Origin: an uncultured Steroidobacter sp.
GTDB taxonomy: Bacteria; Pseudomonadota; Gammaproteobacteria; Steroidobacterales; Steroidobacteraceae
Direction: 5' to 3'
DNA: 6,744 bases
Assembly (NCBI GenBank): GCA_946478975.1
Contig: CAMLEO010000349.1
Location: 1-6,744 of the forward strand
Position 1 is the first letter of the stretch, and every line of letters starts with the position of its first letter. The notes under the pieces are model-generated. The model worked only from the letters and a program-made list of their open reading frames with translations. It did not search any database and was not told the DNA's origin. The position numbers and the translations under genes were made by a program. Shown here one piece after another: positions 1 through 6,744 of this stretch.

Positions 1-1
1 C

Positions 2-1918
2 GGCGCAGCGACCGGACAGATTGCGGACGCAGGCCGTCCGGGTTTCGTGTTTGGAATCGCGGCATGGCTGTGGCTCACCGTGCTGTTTGCGAACTTCGCC
101 GAGGCGCTGGCGGAAGGGCGCGGCAAGGCGCAGGCGGCCACGTTGCGATCCATGCGTCGAAACACGCATGCCAGGAAACTCAGCGGCAACAATCGCACCG
201 AGTACAAGACCGTCGAAGCAAACACACTCCGCCGCGATGATCTGGTGCTGGTGGAGGCGGGCGACACGATTCCTGCCGACGGCGAAGTCGTCGAAGGCGT
301 CGCGTCCGTGAACGAGAGCGCAGTCACGGGCGAGTCTGCTCCTGTTCTGCGCGAGGCCGGCGGCGATTTCTCATCTGTGACCGGCGGTACGCGCGTGCTG
401 TCCGATTGGATCGTCGTGCGCGTCACGGCGCGAGAAGGCGAAGGCTTTCTGGATCGCATGATCGCGATGGTGGAAGGCGCGAAACGAGGCAAGACGCCGA
501 ATGAGATCGCGCTGTCCATCCTGCTCGCGATGCTCACACTCGTATTCCTGCTTGCCACCACGACGCTGGCGCCGTTCTCCAAGTTTGCCGTCGAGGCAGC
601 GGGCCACGGCTCAGCGGTTACGCTCACAGTGCTGGTCGCGCTGCTGGTTTGTTTGATTCCGACGACCATCGGCGCGTTGTTGTCGGCGATCGGCATTGCC
701 GGCATGGATCGGATGGTGCGAGCGAATGTGATTGCGACCTCCGGCCGTGCCGTCGAAGCCGCAGGCGATGTCGATGTGCTGCTGCTCGACAAGACTGGCA
801 CGATCACGCTCGGCGATCGCCAGGCATCTGCGTTCGTGCCCGCGCCGGGAGTGACGGAGCAGGAGCTGGCGGACGTTGCGCAACTCGCTTCGCTTGCCGA
901 TGAGACGCCCGAAGGTCGTTCGATTGTTGTCCTGGCCAAGCAAAGGTTTCAGCTGCGCGGCCGCGACCTGGCAGCGACAGCGCATACATTTCATAAGTTC
1001 TCCGCGCAGTCGCGCATGAGCGGAGTGGATATCGAAGGTCGCAGCTTGCGCAAAGGTGCGGCCGATGCGATTCGCAAATTCGTCGAGGGGCAGGGCGGCG
1101 TGTGGCCGGCCAGGCTCGGCGAGTCGATCGATTCCATCGCACGTCGTGGCGCCACACCGATCGTCGTCACCGATGGCCGCCGAGTGCTGGGTGTGGTCGA
1201 GCTGCGCGACGTAGTGAAGGGCGGCATTCGCGAACGATTTGCCGAGCTGCGGCAGATGGGCATCAAGACCATCATGGTGACGGGCGACAATCGTTTGACT
1301 GCCGCTGCGATTGCGGCCGAAGCGGGCGTCGATGATTTTCTTGCTGAGGCCACGCCGGAAAAGAAACTCGCGTTGATTCGTAGTAATCAAAGCGAAGGTC
1401 GACTGGTCGCGATGTGCGGAGACGGCACCAACGACGCGCCGGCGCTCGCGCAAGCTGATGTTGCTGTGGCGATGAATACGGGTACGCAGGCGGCGAAGGA
1501 AGCGGGCAACATGGTCGATCTCGATTCGAATCCGACCAAGCTGATTGAGATCGTCGATGTCGGCAAGCAGATGTTGGTGACGCGCGGTGCGCTGACGACA
1601 TTTTCGATTGCCAACGACGTCGCGAAATACTTCGCCATCATTCCCGCGGCGTTTGCGGCGACGTATCCGGCGTTGAATGCGTTGAATGTGATGGGATTGG
1701 AAAGTCCCGAGAGCGCGATTCTGTCGGCGGTGATTTTCAACGCCATCATCATTGTGTTTCTGGTGCCGCTAGCGCTGCGGGGCGTGAAGACGCGCGCCGC
1801 GTCGGCGGCGACGCTGTTACAGCGGAATCTGTTGATTTACGGCGTCGGTGGTTTGATCGTGCCGTTCATCGGCATCAAGGTCATCGATGTGTTCCTCGTG
1901 ACCTTGGGTCTGGTTTGA
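2..1918 (+). CDS. kdpB: Potassium-transporting P-type ATPase, ATP-binding subunit KdpB (5' partial)
   Basis: KdpB is the catalytic subunit of the KdpFABC K+ importer. It hydrolyses ATP through an aspartyl-phosphate intermediate in the inner membrane to drive uptake through KdpA. The frame is open from the left edge, giving 638 visible residues. Aligned from memory with the 682-residue E. coli protein, about 50 N-terminal residues (first membrane helix) are missing; the GTG at 47 is internal, not the start. Visible motifs: actuator TGES (nt 326-337), membrane CLIPTTIG (visible residues 217-224), phosphorylation site DKTGT with Asp at visible residue 263 (nt 788-790), TGDN (nt 1280-1291), and [10 protein letters not shown] (nt 1412-1441, Cys where E. 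coli has Thr). The membrane Asp539 and Lys542 of NDVAKYF match E. coli D583 and K586, which are important for coupling. The loop between the third and fourth helices is about 6 residues longer than in E. coli. No frameshift is seen. kdpC follows 10 nt downstream. Identification is essentially certain. Confidence 0.98.
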   Translation, partial: GAATGQIADAGRPGFVFGIAAWLWLTVLFANFAEALAEGRGKAQAATLRSMRRNTHARKLSGNNRTEYKTVEANTLRRDDLVLVEAGDTIPADGEVVEGVASVNESAVTGESAPVLREAGGDFSSVTGGTRVLSDWIVVRVTAREGEGFLDRMIAMVEGAKRGKTPNEIALSILLAMLTLVFLLATTTLAPFSKFAVEAAGHGSAVTLTVLVALLVCLIPTTIGALLSAIGIAGMDRMVRANVIATSGRAVEAAGDVDVLLLDKTGTITLGDRQASAFVPAPGVTEQELADVAQLASLADETPEGRSIVVLAKQRFQLRGRDLAATAHTFHKFSAQSRMSGVDIEGRSLRKGAADAIRKFVEGQGGVWPARLGESIDSIARRGATPIVVTDGRRVLGVVELRDVVKGGIRERFAELRQMGIKTIMVTGDNRLTAAAIAAEAGVDDFLAEATPEKKLALIRSNQSEGRLVAMCGDGTNDAPALAQADVAVAMNTGTQAAKEAGNMVDLDSNPTKLIEIVDVGKQMLVTRGALTTFSIANDVAKYFAIIPAAFAATYPALNALNVMGLESPESAILSAVIFNAIIIVFLVPLALRGVKTRAASAATLLQRNLLIYGVGGLIVPFIGIKVIDVFLVTLGLV

Positions 1919-1920
1919 GG
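1917..1920 (+). promoter_or_regulatory. Shine-Dalgarno GAGG of kdpC overlapping the kdpB stop
   Basis: GAGG begins inside the kdpB TGA (1916-1918) and ends 8 nt before the kdpC ATG at 1929. This supports the chosen kdpC start and suggests that ribosomes terminating on kdpB feed kdpC initiation. Confidence 0.7.
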
Positions 1921-1928
1921 AATCTCTC

Positions 1929-2504
1929 ATGAGCGAGCTTCGTCCCGCACTGGTTTCGTTTCTGTTGCTCACGCTGATCACCGGCGTGATCTATCCCATG
2001 CTCGTGACCGGCGTCGGCCAGGTCGCTTTTGCCGATGCGGCGAACGGCAGCCTGGTCCGCGCCGGCGATCGGATCATCGGCTCGCGCCTGATCGGCCAGC
2101 CATTCACAGATCCTAAATATTTCTTCAGCCGCCCGTCCGCAACCGCGCCACAGCCATACAACGGCGCAGCGTCGAGCGGTTCGAACTTGGGCCCGACCAA
2201 CCCGGCGCTGATAAAGGCCATCGGCGAGCGAGTCGCGGCACTGCGTGCACTCGACCCAGAGAACAAAGCACCCGTGCCCATAGACCTGGTCACAGCATCG
2301 GCGAGCGGCCTCGATCCTCACATCTCGCCGGCGGCAGCCGAATATCAGGTGCCACGCGTGGCACGCTTGCGCCATCGGCCCGAGAGCGAAATTCGTGAGT
2401 TGGTGAAGCAGGCCACGATGAGCCGCAGCTTCGGCATTCTGGGTGAGCCTCGTGTTAATGTGCTGGCGTTGAACCTGGCGCTGGATGGCAGAACGGCGAG
2501 CTGA
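1929..2504 (+). CDS. kdpC: Potassium-transporting ATPase subunit KdpC
   Basis: KdpC is the small subunit of the KdpFABC K+ importer. It is anchored by one N-terminal helix with the rest in the periplasm, and in the characterised complexes it stabilises the complex and raises ATP affinity. The 191 residues match the family's usual length of about 190. Residues about 7-28 form one hydrophobic span. Family motifs follow in order: GSRLIGQPF, YFFSRPSA, GSNLGPTNPAL, and near the C-terminal half DLVTASASGLDPHISPAAA with YQVPRVA. The ATG at 1929 is preceded by GAGG at a good distance and gives an N-terminus reaching straight into the membrane span, as in homologues. It lies 10 nt after kdpB and 3 nt before kdpD, so it is almost certainly co-transcribed and stoichiometrically produced with KdpB. 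Nothing is missing or broken. Confidence 0.97.
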   Translation: MSELRPALVSFLLLTLITGVIYPMLVTGVGQVAFADAANGSLVRAGDRIIGSRLIGQPFTDPKYFFSRPSATAPQPYNGAASSGSNLGPTNPALIKAIGERVAALRALDPENKAPVPIDLVTASASGLDPHISPAAAEYQVPRVARLRHRPESEIRELVKQATMSRSFGILGEPRVNVLALNLALDGRTAS

Positions 2505-2507
2505 TGC

Positions 2508-5204
2508 ATGGTTGAAACGCGGCCCGATCCGGATCGGCTGCTGGCCTCGGTGCAGGCAGCGGAAGCCAAGGCACGGCGCGGCAAGCTGCGAATATTTTTT
2601 GGCGGCGCCGCGGGCGTCGGCAAGACCTATTCGATGCTGGAGGCAGCGCGCTCCACGCGGGCATCCGGCACCGACCTGGTCGTTGGTTACGTAGAGCCGC
2701 ATGGGCGCGTCGAGACGGAACGTTTGCTCGAAGGCCTGGAGCAGCTGCCGACCCTGCCGGTTCAATACCGCGGCATCACGCGACGAGAATTCGATCTGGA
2801 CGTCGCACTCCGCCGGCGTCCCGCCATCATCCTGGTCGACGAGCTCGCACACTCGAATCTCATCGAAGGCGATCCGCCGCCGCGTCATGCCAAGCGCTGG
2901 CAGGACATCGAAGAACTGCTGGACGCCGGCATCGATGTTTGGACCACCGTCAACGTCCAGCACCTGGAAAGTCTCAACGATCTGGTCGCACAGATCACCG
3001 GCGTGCGTCAGCGCGAAACCATCCCCGATCGCATCTTCGATGAAGCCGATGAAGTCGAGCTGATCGACCTGCCGCCGGACGATCTGCTGACGCGGCTGAA
3101 GGCCGGCAAGATCTATGTCGAGGATCACGCGCGCACTGCCATCGATCGTTTCTTTCGCAAGTCGAACCTGATTGCCCTGCGCGAGATGGCGTTGCGTCGG
3201 ATGGCAGATCGCGTCGACGCTTCGGCGCGCGCAGCGGTAGCGATCGATCGTGCCTCGCGTGCCTGGATGGCCCGAGATCGGGTGCTCGTTGCCATCGGTC
3301 CGGACGAACAGGCGGAACAAGTCGTGCGCGCCGGCAAACGTCTCGCCGACGCATTGGATGCGCCGTGGTCGGTCGTGTATGTGGAAACGCCGGAGCTGCT
3401 GCGCCTGTCACAGCAGGAGCGCAATCGACGCATCGATCTGCTCCGGCTCGGCGAATCGCTCGGCGCCGAAACTGTGACGTTGGATGGGCCGACTGCGGCT
3501 CGCGCCTTGCTCGAATATGCGAGCACTCGTAATGCGACCAAGATTGTCGTCGGCGCACCGAAACGTCATGGCTGGCGCGCGTGGCTGCGGGCGTCGACGA
3601 CGACGGAGCTGGCTCGCAGGGCTCGCGGCTTCGATGTAATCACAATCGGTGAGCTGGAGAAGCGCCCCGAGTCGCCGCGTGTCGTCAGTGACGATGATAT
3701 CGACAGCTCACATCCGATTCATTGGGATCGTTATGGCTGGACGCTGGTCATCAGCCTGCTGTGCACGCTCGTGGCCTATGCGATGTATCGGCAGTTCGAG
3801 CTGTCCAATCTCATCATGGTGTACATGCTGGGCTCCGCCATCACGGGTTTGCGCTTCGGGCGCGGGCCGGCGGTGCTGTCGGCGTTCGTCAACGTGCTCG
3901 TGTTCGACTTCTGTTTCGTGCCGCCGCTGTTCGCGTTCGCGGTCAGCGACGCGCAGTACGTGTTGACGTTCGTGATCATGGTGATCGTGACGTTGGTGAT
4001 CGCGAACCTGGTGGCCAGCGTACGTCAGCAGACGCGCGTCGCAGGCGCCAGGGAGCGTCGCACGTACTTGTTGTATGCGATGAGTCGCGAGCTGGCGGCC
4101 ACGCGCGGCACCGACGCGATGGCGCGAGTGGCGGTTCGTCACGTCGCCGAAGTGTTTCAATGCAAAGCGGTCGTGTTGTTGCCGGATGAGCGAGGCAAGC
4201 TGTATCTGCCGCGAGAGCGTCCGGAAGCAGGCTCCCTTGCCGGTGCAGATCTGTCGATTGCGCAATGGGTTCTGGATCACTCTCGACGCGCGGGGCTCGG
4301 GTCGGACACGCTGCCAGCGGCGCCCGCGTTATATCTGCCATTGGGCGGCGAAAATCATCGGCTCGGCGTGCTCGCAGTCCTGCCGACGAATCCCCGGCGC
4401 GTGCTGCTGCCCGAGCAGCGGCATCTGTTGGAAACATTCGCGAGCCAGATCGGCATTGCAGTCGAGCGCGCGAGATTGGCGGAGAGCGCCGAGGCGTCGC
4501 GCGTCGAGGCGGAGACGGAGAGTCTGCGCAATACGTTGCTAGCATCAATTTCTCATGATCTGCGCACGCCGCTGTCGGTCATCGCCGGCGCGGCCAGCAC
4601 GCTCGCCGAACATTCAGACGATCTCGACGCGGCCGAGCGCAAACGCCTGGCGAGGTCGGTCGAGAGCAAGGCGCGGGACATGGCCGAGCTGGTGTCGAAC
4701 GTGCTCGACCTCATGCATTTCGAATCGGGGCGGCTCACGTTGCATCGGGATTGGCAGACGCTCGATGACCTGGTCGGCACGGCGTTGAGGCGCGTCGAAG
4801 AGCGCTTGGGTTCAAGAACGGTGGCTGTGCGCATACCGAATGATCTGCCGGCGGTGAACGTCGACGCCAACCTCATCGTGCAAGTGTTCGCAAACCTGCT
4901 CGACAACGTAGCGAAGTACACCGGGCCGCAGACGCAAGTGACGATCTCCGCGACCGCAGACAGCAGCTTCGTGCGTGTCACATTCGACGATGACGGGCCG
5001 GGCCTGCCGATTCAAGATCGCGGGCGCCTGTTCGATAAGTTTCAACGCGGCACCGACGAGGGCGCGACGGTCGGTGCCGGGCTGGGGCTTGCGATCTGCC
5101 GTGCCATCGTTCGCGCCCACGGCGGTGAAATCGGCACCGACGAGCGGCCCGGCGGCGGTGCTCGATTTGTTTTCACCTTGCCCCTCGGCGAGGCGGCAGC
5201 ATGA
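2508..5204 (+). CDS. kdpD: Sensor histidine kinase KdpD (K+ limitation / osmotic sensor)
   Basis: KdpD is an inner-membrane histidine kinase that phosphorylates KdpE when K+ is limiting. It has 898 residues (E. coli 894). Domains: cytoplasmic KdpD domain about 22-235 with Walker A G33-x4-G38-K39-T40, Walker B-like LVDELAHSN (D111) and conserved KRWQDIEELL then TTVNVQHLESLND (129-158); universal-stress-protein-like domain about 256-380; four membrane helices in a DUF4118 region about 410-506; an arginine cluster (R506, R510, R515, R517, R518) resembling the one next to the last helix in E. coli; a GAF-like domain about 525-655; then the kinase core. The kinase has HDLRTP with phosphoacceptor H683, N box NLLDN (796-800), G1 DDDGPG (D829 within it) and G2 GAGLGL (856-861). 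The start at 2508 puts the family sequence RPDPDRLL at residues 5-12. The upstream SD is weak, and the start is 3 nt after the kdpC stop, suggesting coupling. The Gram-positive type c-di-AMP motif in the USP domain was not seen. Confidence 0.98.
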   Translation: MVETRPDPDRLLASVQAAEAKARRGKLRIFFGGAAGVGKTYSMLEAARSTRASGTDLVVGYVEPHGRVETERLLEGLEQLPTLPVQYRGITRREFDLDVALRRRPAIILVDELAHSNLIEGDPPPRHAKRWQDIEELLDAGIDVWTTVNVQHLESLNDLVAQITGVRQRETIPDRIFDEADEVELIDLPPDDLLTRLKAGKIYVEDHARTAIDRFFRKSNLIALREMALRRMADRVDASARAAVAIDRASRAWMARDRVLVAIGPDEQAEQVVRAGKRLADALDAPWSVVYVETPELLRLSQQERNRRIDLLRLGESLGAETVTLDGPTAARALLEYASTRNATKIVVGAPKRHGWRAWLRASTTTELARRARGFDVITIGELEKRPESPRVVSDDDIDSSHPIHWDRYGWTLVISLLCTLVAYAMYRQFELSNLIMVYMLGSAITGLRFGRGPAVLSAFVNVLVFDFCFVPPLFAFAVSDAQYVLTFVIMVIVTLVIANLVASVRQQTRVAGARERRTYLLYAMSRELAATRGTDAMARVAVRHVAEVFQCKAVVLLPDERGKLYLPRERPEAGSLAGADLSIAQWVLDHSRRAGLGSDTLPAAPALYLPLGGENHRLGVLAVLPTNPRRVLLPEQRHLLETFASQIGIAVERARLAESAEASRVEAETESLRNTLLASISHDLRTPLSVIAGAASTLAEHSDDLDAAERKRLARSVESKARDMAELVSNVLDLMHFESGRLTLHRDWQTLDDLVGTALRRVEERLGSRTVAVRIPNDLPAVNVDANLIVQVFANLLDNVAKYTGPQTQVTISATADSSFVRVTFDDDGPGLPIQDRGRLFDKFQRGTDEGATVGAGLGLAICRAIVRAHGGEIGTDERPGGGARFVFTLPLGEAAA
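5190..5193 (+). promoter_or_regulatory. Shine-Dalgarno GAGG of kdpE inside the end of kdpD
   Basis: GAGG lies within the last codons of kdpD, 7 nt before the kdpE ATG at 5201. The start and stop overlap as ATGA (5201-5204), a classic translationally coupled junction that fixes the kdpE start. Confidence 0.7.
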
Positions 5205-5899
5205 CCCAAGCGCAGTATCGCGTGCTGGTGGTGGAGGACGAGCCGAACATTCGCGGCATTCTGTGCACGCTGCTGCAAACCGCGAACTATCGAGTCATCG
5301 AAGCTGAAACGGTGGCGCGTGCGGAGATCGAGGCCCGCAGTCATCAGCCGGATCTGCTGATCGTGGATTTGGGTCTGCCAGATGCCGACGGCGGGCGGCT
5401 GATTCGCAAAGTGCGGCAGTGGTCGCCGGTGCCGATACTGGTTCTGTCCGCTCGTTCGCTCGAAGAACAAAAGATCGCGGCGCTCGATGCGGGAGCGGAT
5501 GACTATGTCACCAAACCGTTCAGCGCCCCGGAGTTGCTGGCACGAGTGCGTGCAGCTCTCCGTCGCAATGCGCGTGGAGCGGAGCAGACCTCTGTTCTGA
5601 ACCTGGGCGATGTGACCATCGACCTCGGGCAACGCACTGCCGTCACCGCCGCCGGCGAAGTGCGCTTCACGCCGATGGAATATCGCGTCCTCGAAAGCCT
5701 CGCGCGCCAGGCCGGGATGATCGTCACGCAGAACCAGCTGATTCGCGAGGTGTGGGGCCCGAACCGCGAAGCCGACACTCGCAGCCTGCGCGTGTTCGTT
5801 AAAAACATTCGCCAGAAGATCGAGCCGGACGCCTCGCGGCCTCGGTATCTCATCACCGAGGCCGGCATCGGCTACCGGCTCGTCGTCCCGCCGGGTTGA
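5201..5899 (+). CDS. kdpE: Response regulator KdpE (OmpR/PhoB family)
   Basis: KdpE is the DNA-binding response regulator that is phosphorylated by KdpD and activates the kdp promoter. It has 232 residues (E. coli 225). The receiver domain, about 6-122, has the acidic pair near E12-D13, phosphoacceptor D56 (in IVDLGLP), the switch serine S83 (in LSARS) and the conserved lysine K105 (in TKPF). The winged helix-turn-helix effector domain, about 133-230, has the RFTPMEYRVLE segment, the REVWGP segment and a recognition helix region starting at R194 (RSLRVFVKNIRQKIE), ending with the GIGYRL wing typical of OmpR/PhoB proteins. The ATG overlaps the kdpD stop by 4 nt. It is the last gene of the operon. 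Its stop is 3 nt from the stop of the convergent gene on the other strand. Its likely target, the kdp promoter ahead of kdpA, is outside this window. Confidence 0.97.
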   Translation: MTQAQYRVLVVEDEPNIRGILCTLLQTANYRVIEAETVARAEIEARSHQPDLLIVDLGLPDADGGRLIRKVRQWSPVPILVLSARSLEEQKIAALDAGADDYVTKPFSAPELLARVRAALRRNARGAEQTSVLNLGDVTIDLGQRTAVTAAGEVRFTPMEYRVLESLARQAGMIVTQNQLIREVWGPNREADTRSLRVFVKNIRQKIEPDASRPRYLITEAGIGYRLVVPPG

Positions 5900-5902
5900 C
5901 GC

Positions 5903-6744
5903 TCACTCGACGTAGCGAGTATCCGTCGGGCCCATGCCCGTGATCTGCACGACTGCCGCCGTCGCGCCGGTGCGGGCGAAGTGCGGCTCCGGTGGCTCGG
6001 TGTAGAAGCTGCCTGCGGTCAGCGCCTTCAGCGCACTCTCGTTGAAGCCTTTGCCATAGCCGAAATACCAGGTTCCGGAGATCACCGTCGCCACGCGATC
6101 GTCGCGGTGAGTGTGAGCTTTGATCGTGGTGTTCGGCGGCACGGTCAGCTGAATCGTGTACAGGCCGCTTTGGGTCGGGTCGCCTTTCAACACTCGCGTC
6201 TGAATGCCGGCGACGCCCGAGGTTCCCTCGGAGGCGCCCGAATGTGACATCGCTGCGATCTCGGCGGGCGTCAGCCGCTCTTGGCTGGTGAGATTGCGAT
6301 CCAGGAATGCACGCACCAGCTGCGTCGTGACGTTCGGGTTTTCTTCCATGATCCAGTGGCCCGAGTCCGGAACGACGCCCTGCTCGACGTTCGAAGCGGC
6401 AGCGCGCATGACGGTCGCCATCGTGGTTGCAAACGATTTTTCACCGCCCAGTGCCAGCACCGGCATGGTCAAGCGGCCGCCAGCGGCGAGCCAGGCGCGA
6501 TTGTCTTCGGCATCTTTATCGAACGCCGCGAACTGCGCGAAGCCGGAATGCATGGCGCCGGGTTGTGCATAGAGCGCGGCGTAGTGACTGCGTGCAGCTT
6601 CGCTGAAGCGGCTCGGCGTCGCCGAGAACTCATTCCAGAAACGATCGAGATAGATGCGCTCGCGGCCGGCGACCAGCCGCTCCATGTCAGGGCCGCCGAA
6701 ACGGAAGTGCCATAGCAAGGGATTTTTCAGGATTTCATCCCAAG
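5903..6744 (-). CDS. Alpha/beta hydrolase fused to a C-terminal cupin domain (5' partial)
   Basis: The frame is open through the right edge, so 279 residues are visible and the N-terminal half, including the nucleophile, is missing. A TTG at 6716-6718 gives residue 1 for the numbering used here but is probably internal. Residues up to about 140 look like the cap and C-terminal core of an alpha/beta hydrolase of the epoxide hydrolase/haloacetate dehalogenase type: WHFRFGGPD, LVAGRERIYLDRF, a strand MPVLALGGE with E93 as a possible acid, and DSGHWIMEENP with H121 as the likely catalytic base. A linker of about 30 residues (LTPAEIAAM at 149-157) leads to a cupin domain, about 172-266. This has H202 and H204 in AHTHRDDRVATVISG, and H246 in PEPHFAR, as probable metal ligands; the usual cupin glutamate is absent. 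The C-terminus is GPTDTRYVE. The substrate is unknown. The gene is convergent with kdpE and not obviously related to K+ uptake. Confidence 0.85.
   Translation of the reverse strand, partial: WDEILKNPLLWHFRFGGPDMERLVAGRERIYLDRFWNEFSATPSRFSEAARSHYAALYAQPGAMHSGFAQFAAFDKDAEDNRAWLAAGGRLTMPVLALGGEKSFATTMATVMRAAASNVEQGVVPDSGHWIMEENPNVTTQLVRAFLDRNLTSQERLTPAEIAAMSHSGASEGTSGVAGIQTRVLKGDPTQSGLYTIQLTVPPNTTIKAHTHRDDRVATVISGTWYFGYGKGFNESALKALTAGSFYTEPPEPHFARTGATAAVVQITGMGPTDTRYVE

Noticed and set aside
47..49. GTG as the start codon of kdpB
   Set aside because: The frame stays open upstream to the window edge, and starting here would remove the first membrane helix and part of the second. It is simply an internal valine of a truncated gene.
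611..1453. Open frame of 280 codons on the - strand, antisense to kdpB
   Set aside because: Same reasoning: it mirrors conserved kdpB codons, has a low-complexity basic composition and shows no family motif.
2504..2515. ATG overlapping the kdpC stop as TGATG, an alternative start for the next gene
   Set aside because: This ATG is out of frame with kdpD and meets a stop after three codons. The in-frame ATG at 2508 gives the expected KdpD N-terminus.
3239..3250. Short CGATCGATCG-type repeat within kdpD
   Set aside because: It is a chance run of common Ile/Asp/Arg codons inside a conserved coding region, with no copies arranged as an array.
1881..3320. Open frame of 479 codons on the - strand, antisense to kdpC and the start of kdpD
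   Set aside because: It lies opposite two clearly real genes. Its translation is rich in Arg, Cys, His and Gln without any recognisable domain, as expected for the shadow frame of high-GC codons. No supporting start site was seen.
5905..5920. Possible hairpin terminator between kdpE and the convergent gene
   Set aside because: The stem is only 5 bp, its loop includes no stable closing, and no T run follows on either strand. An alternative 4-bp pairing (5900-5903 with 5914-5917) is equally weak.
6248..6250. Internal ATG (-) as the start of a separate cupin gene
   Set aside because: No stop separates it from the hydrolase part and there is no strong SD in front of it, so a single fused product is the simpler reading. 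Internal initiation cannot be excluded.

Overview
The window is a high-GC bacterial segment (about 60% G+C or slightly more by eye) carrying the 3' part of a kdp potassium-uptake operon on the + strand. A second, unrelated gene on the - strand runs toward the operon and continues off the right edge. The proteins closely follow the proteobacterial (E. coli-like) Kdp pattern: KdpB, a KdpC of about 190 residues, a KdpD of about 900 residues and an OmpR-type KdpE, in the order B-C-D-E. The high G+C, KdpD architecture and neighbouring hydrolase suggest a free-living Gammaproteobacterium or Betaproteobacterium. No rRNA or other marker is present, so the lineage is an inference.

Layout: 2-1918 kdpB (about 50 N-terminal residues lie outside the window); 1929-2504 kdpC; 2508-5204 kdpD; 5201-5899 kdpE; then, after only 3 bases, the stop codon of a convergent gene at 5903-6744 (-) whose 5' end is cut by the window edge. 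That gene encodes an alpha/beta hydrolase C-terminal half joined in frame to a cupin domain. There is no gene-free stretch longer than 10 bases, and no tRNA, rRNA, CRISPR, insertion sequence or convincing promoter or terminator.

How the genes work together: KdpB is the P-type ATPase subunit and KdpC its single-span partner. With KdpA (not in the window, presumably upstream) they form the high-affinity ATP-driven K+ importer. KdpD is the membrane histidine kinase sensing low K+ or osmotic state, and KdpE is its response regulator, which activates the kdp promoter (outside the window, presumably upstream of kdpA). The very tight gene junctions (10 nt, 3 nt and a 4-nt ATGA overlap) point to one polycistronic message with translational coupling. 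All catalytic motifs checked in B, D and E are intact, so the system looks functional.

I saw no sign of an undescribed multi-gene system. The least ordinary items are the hydrolase-cupin fusion, its cupin metal site lacking the usual glutamate, and the 3-nt convergent junction without a recognisable terminator.
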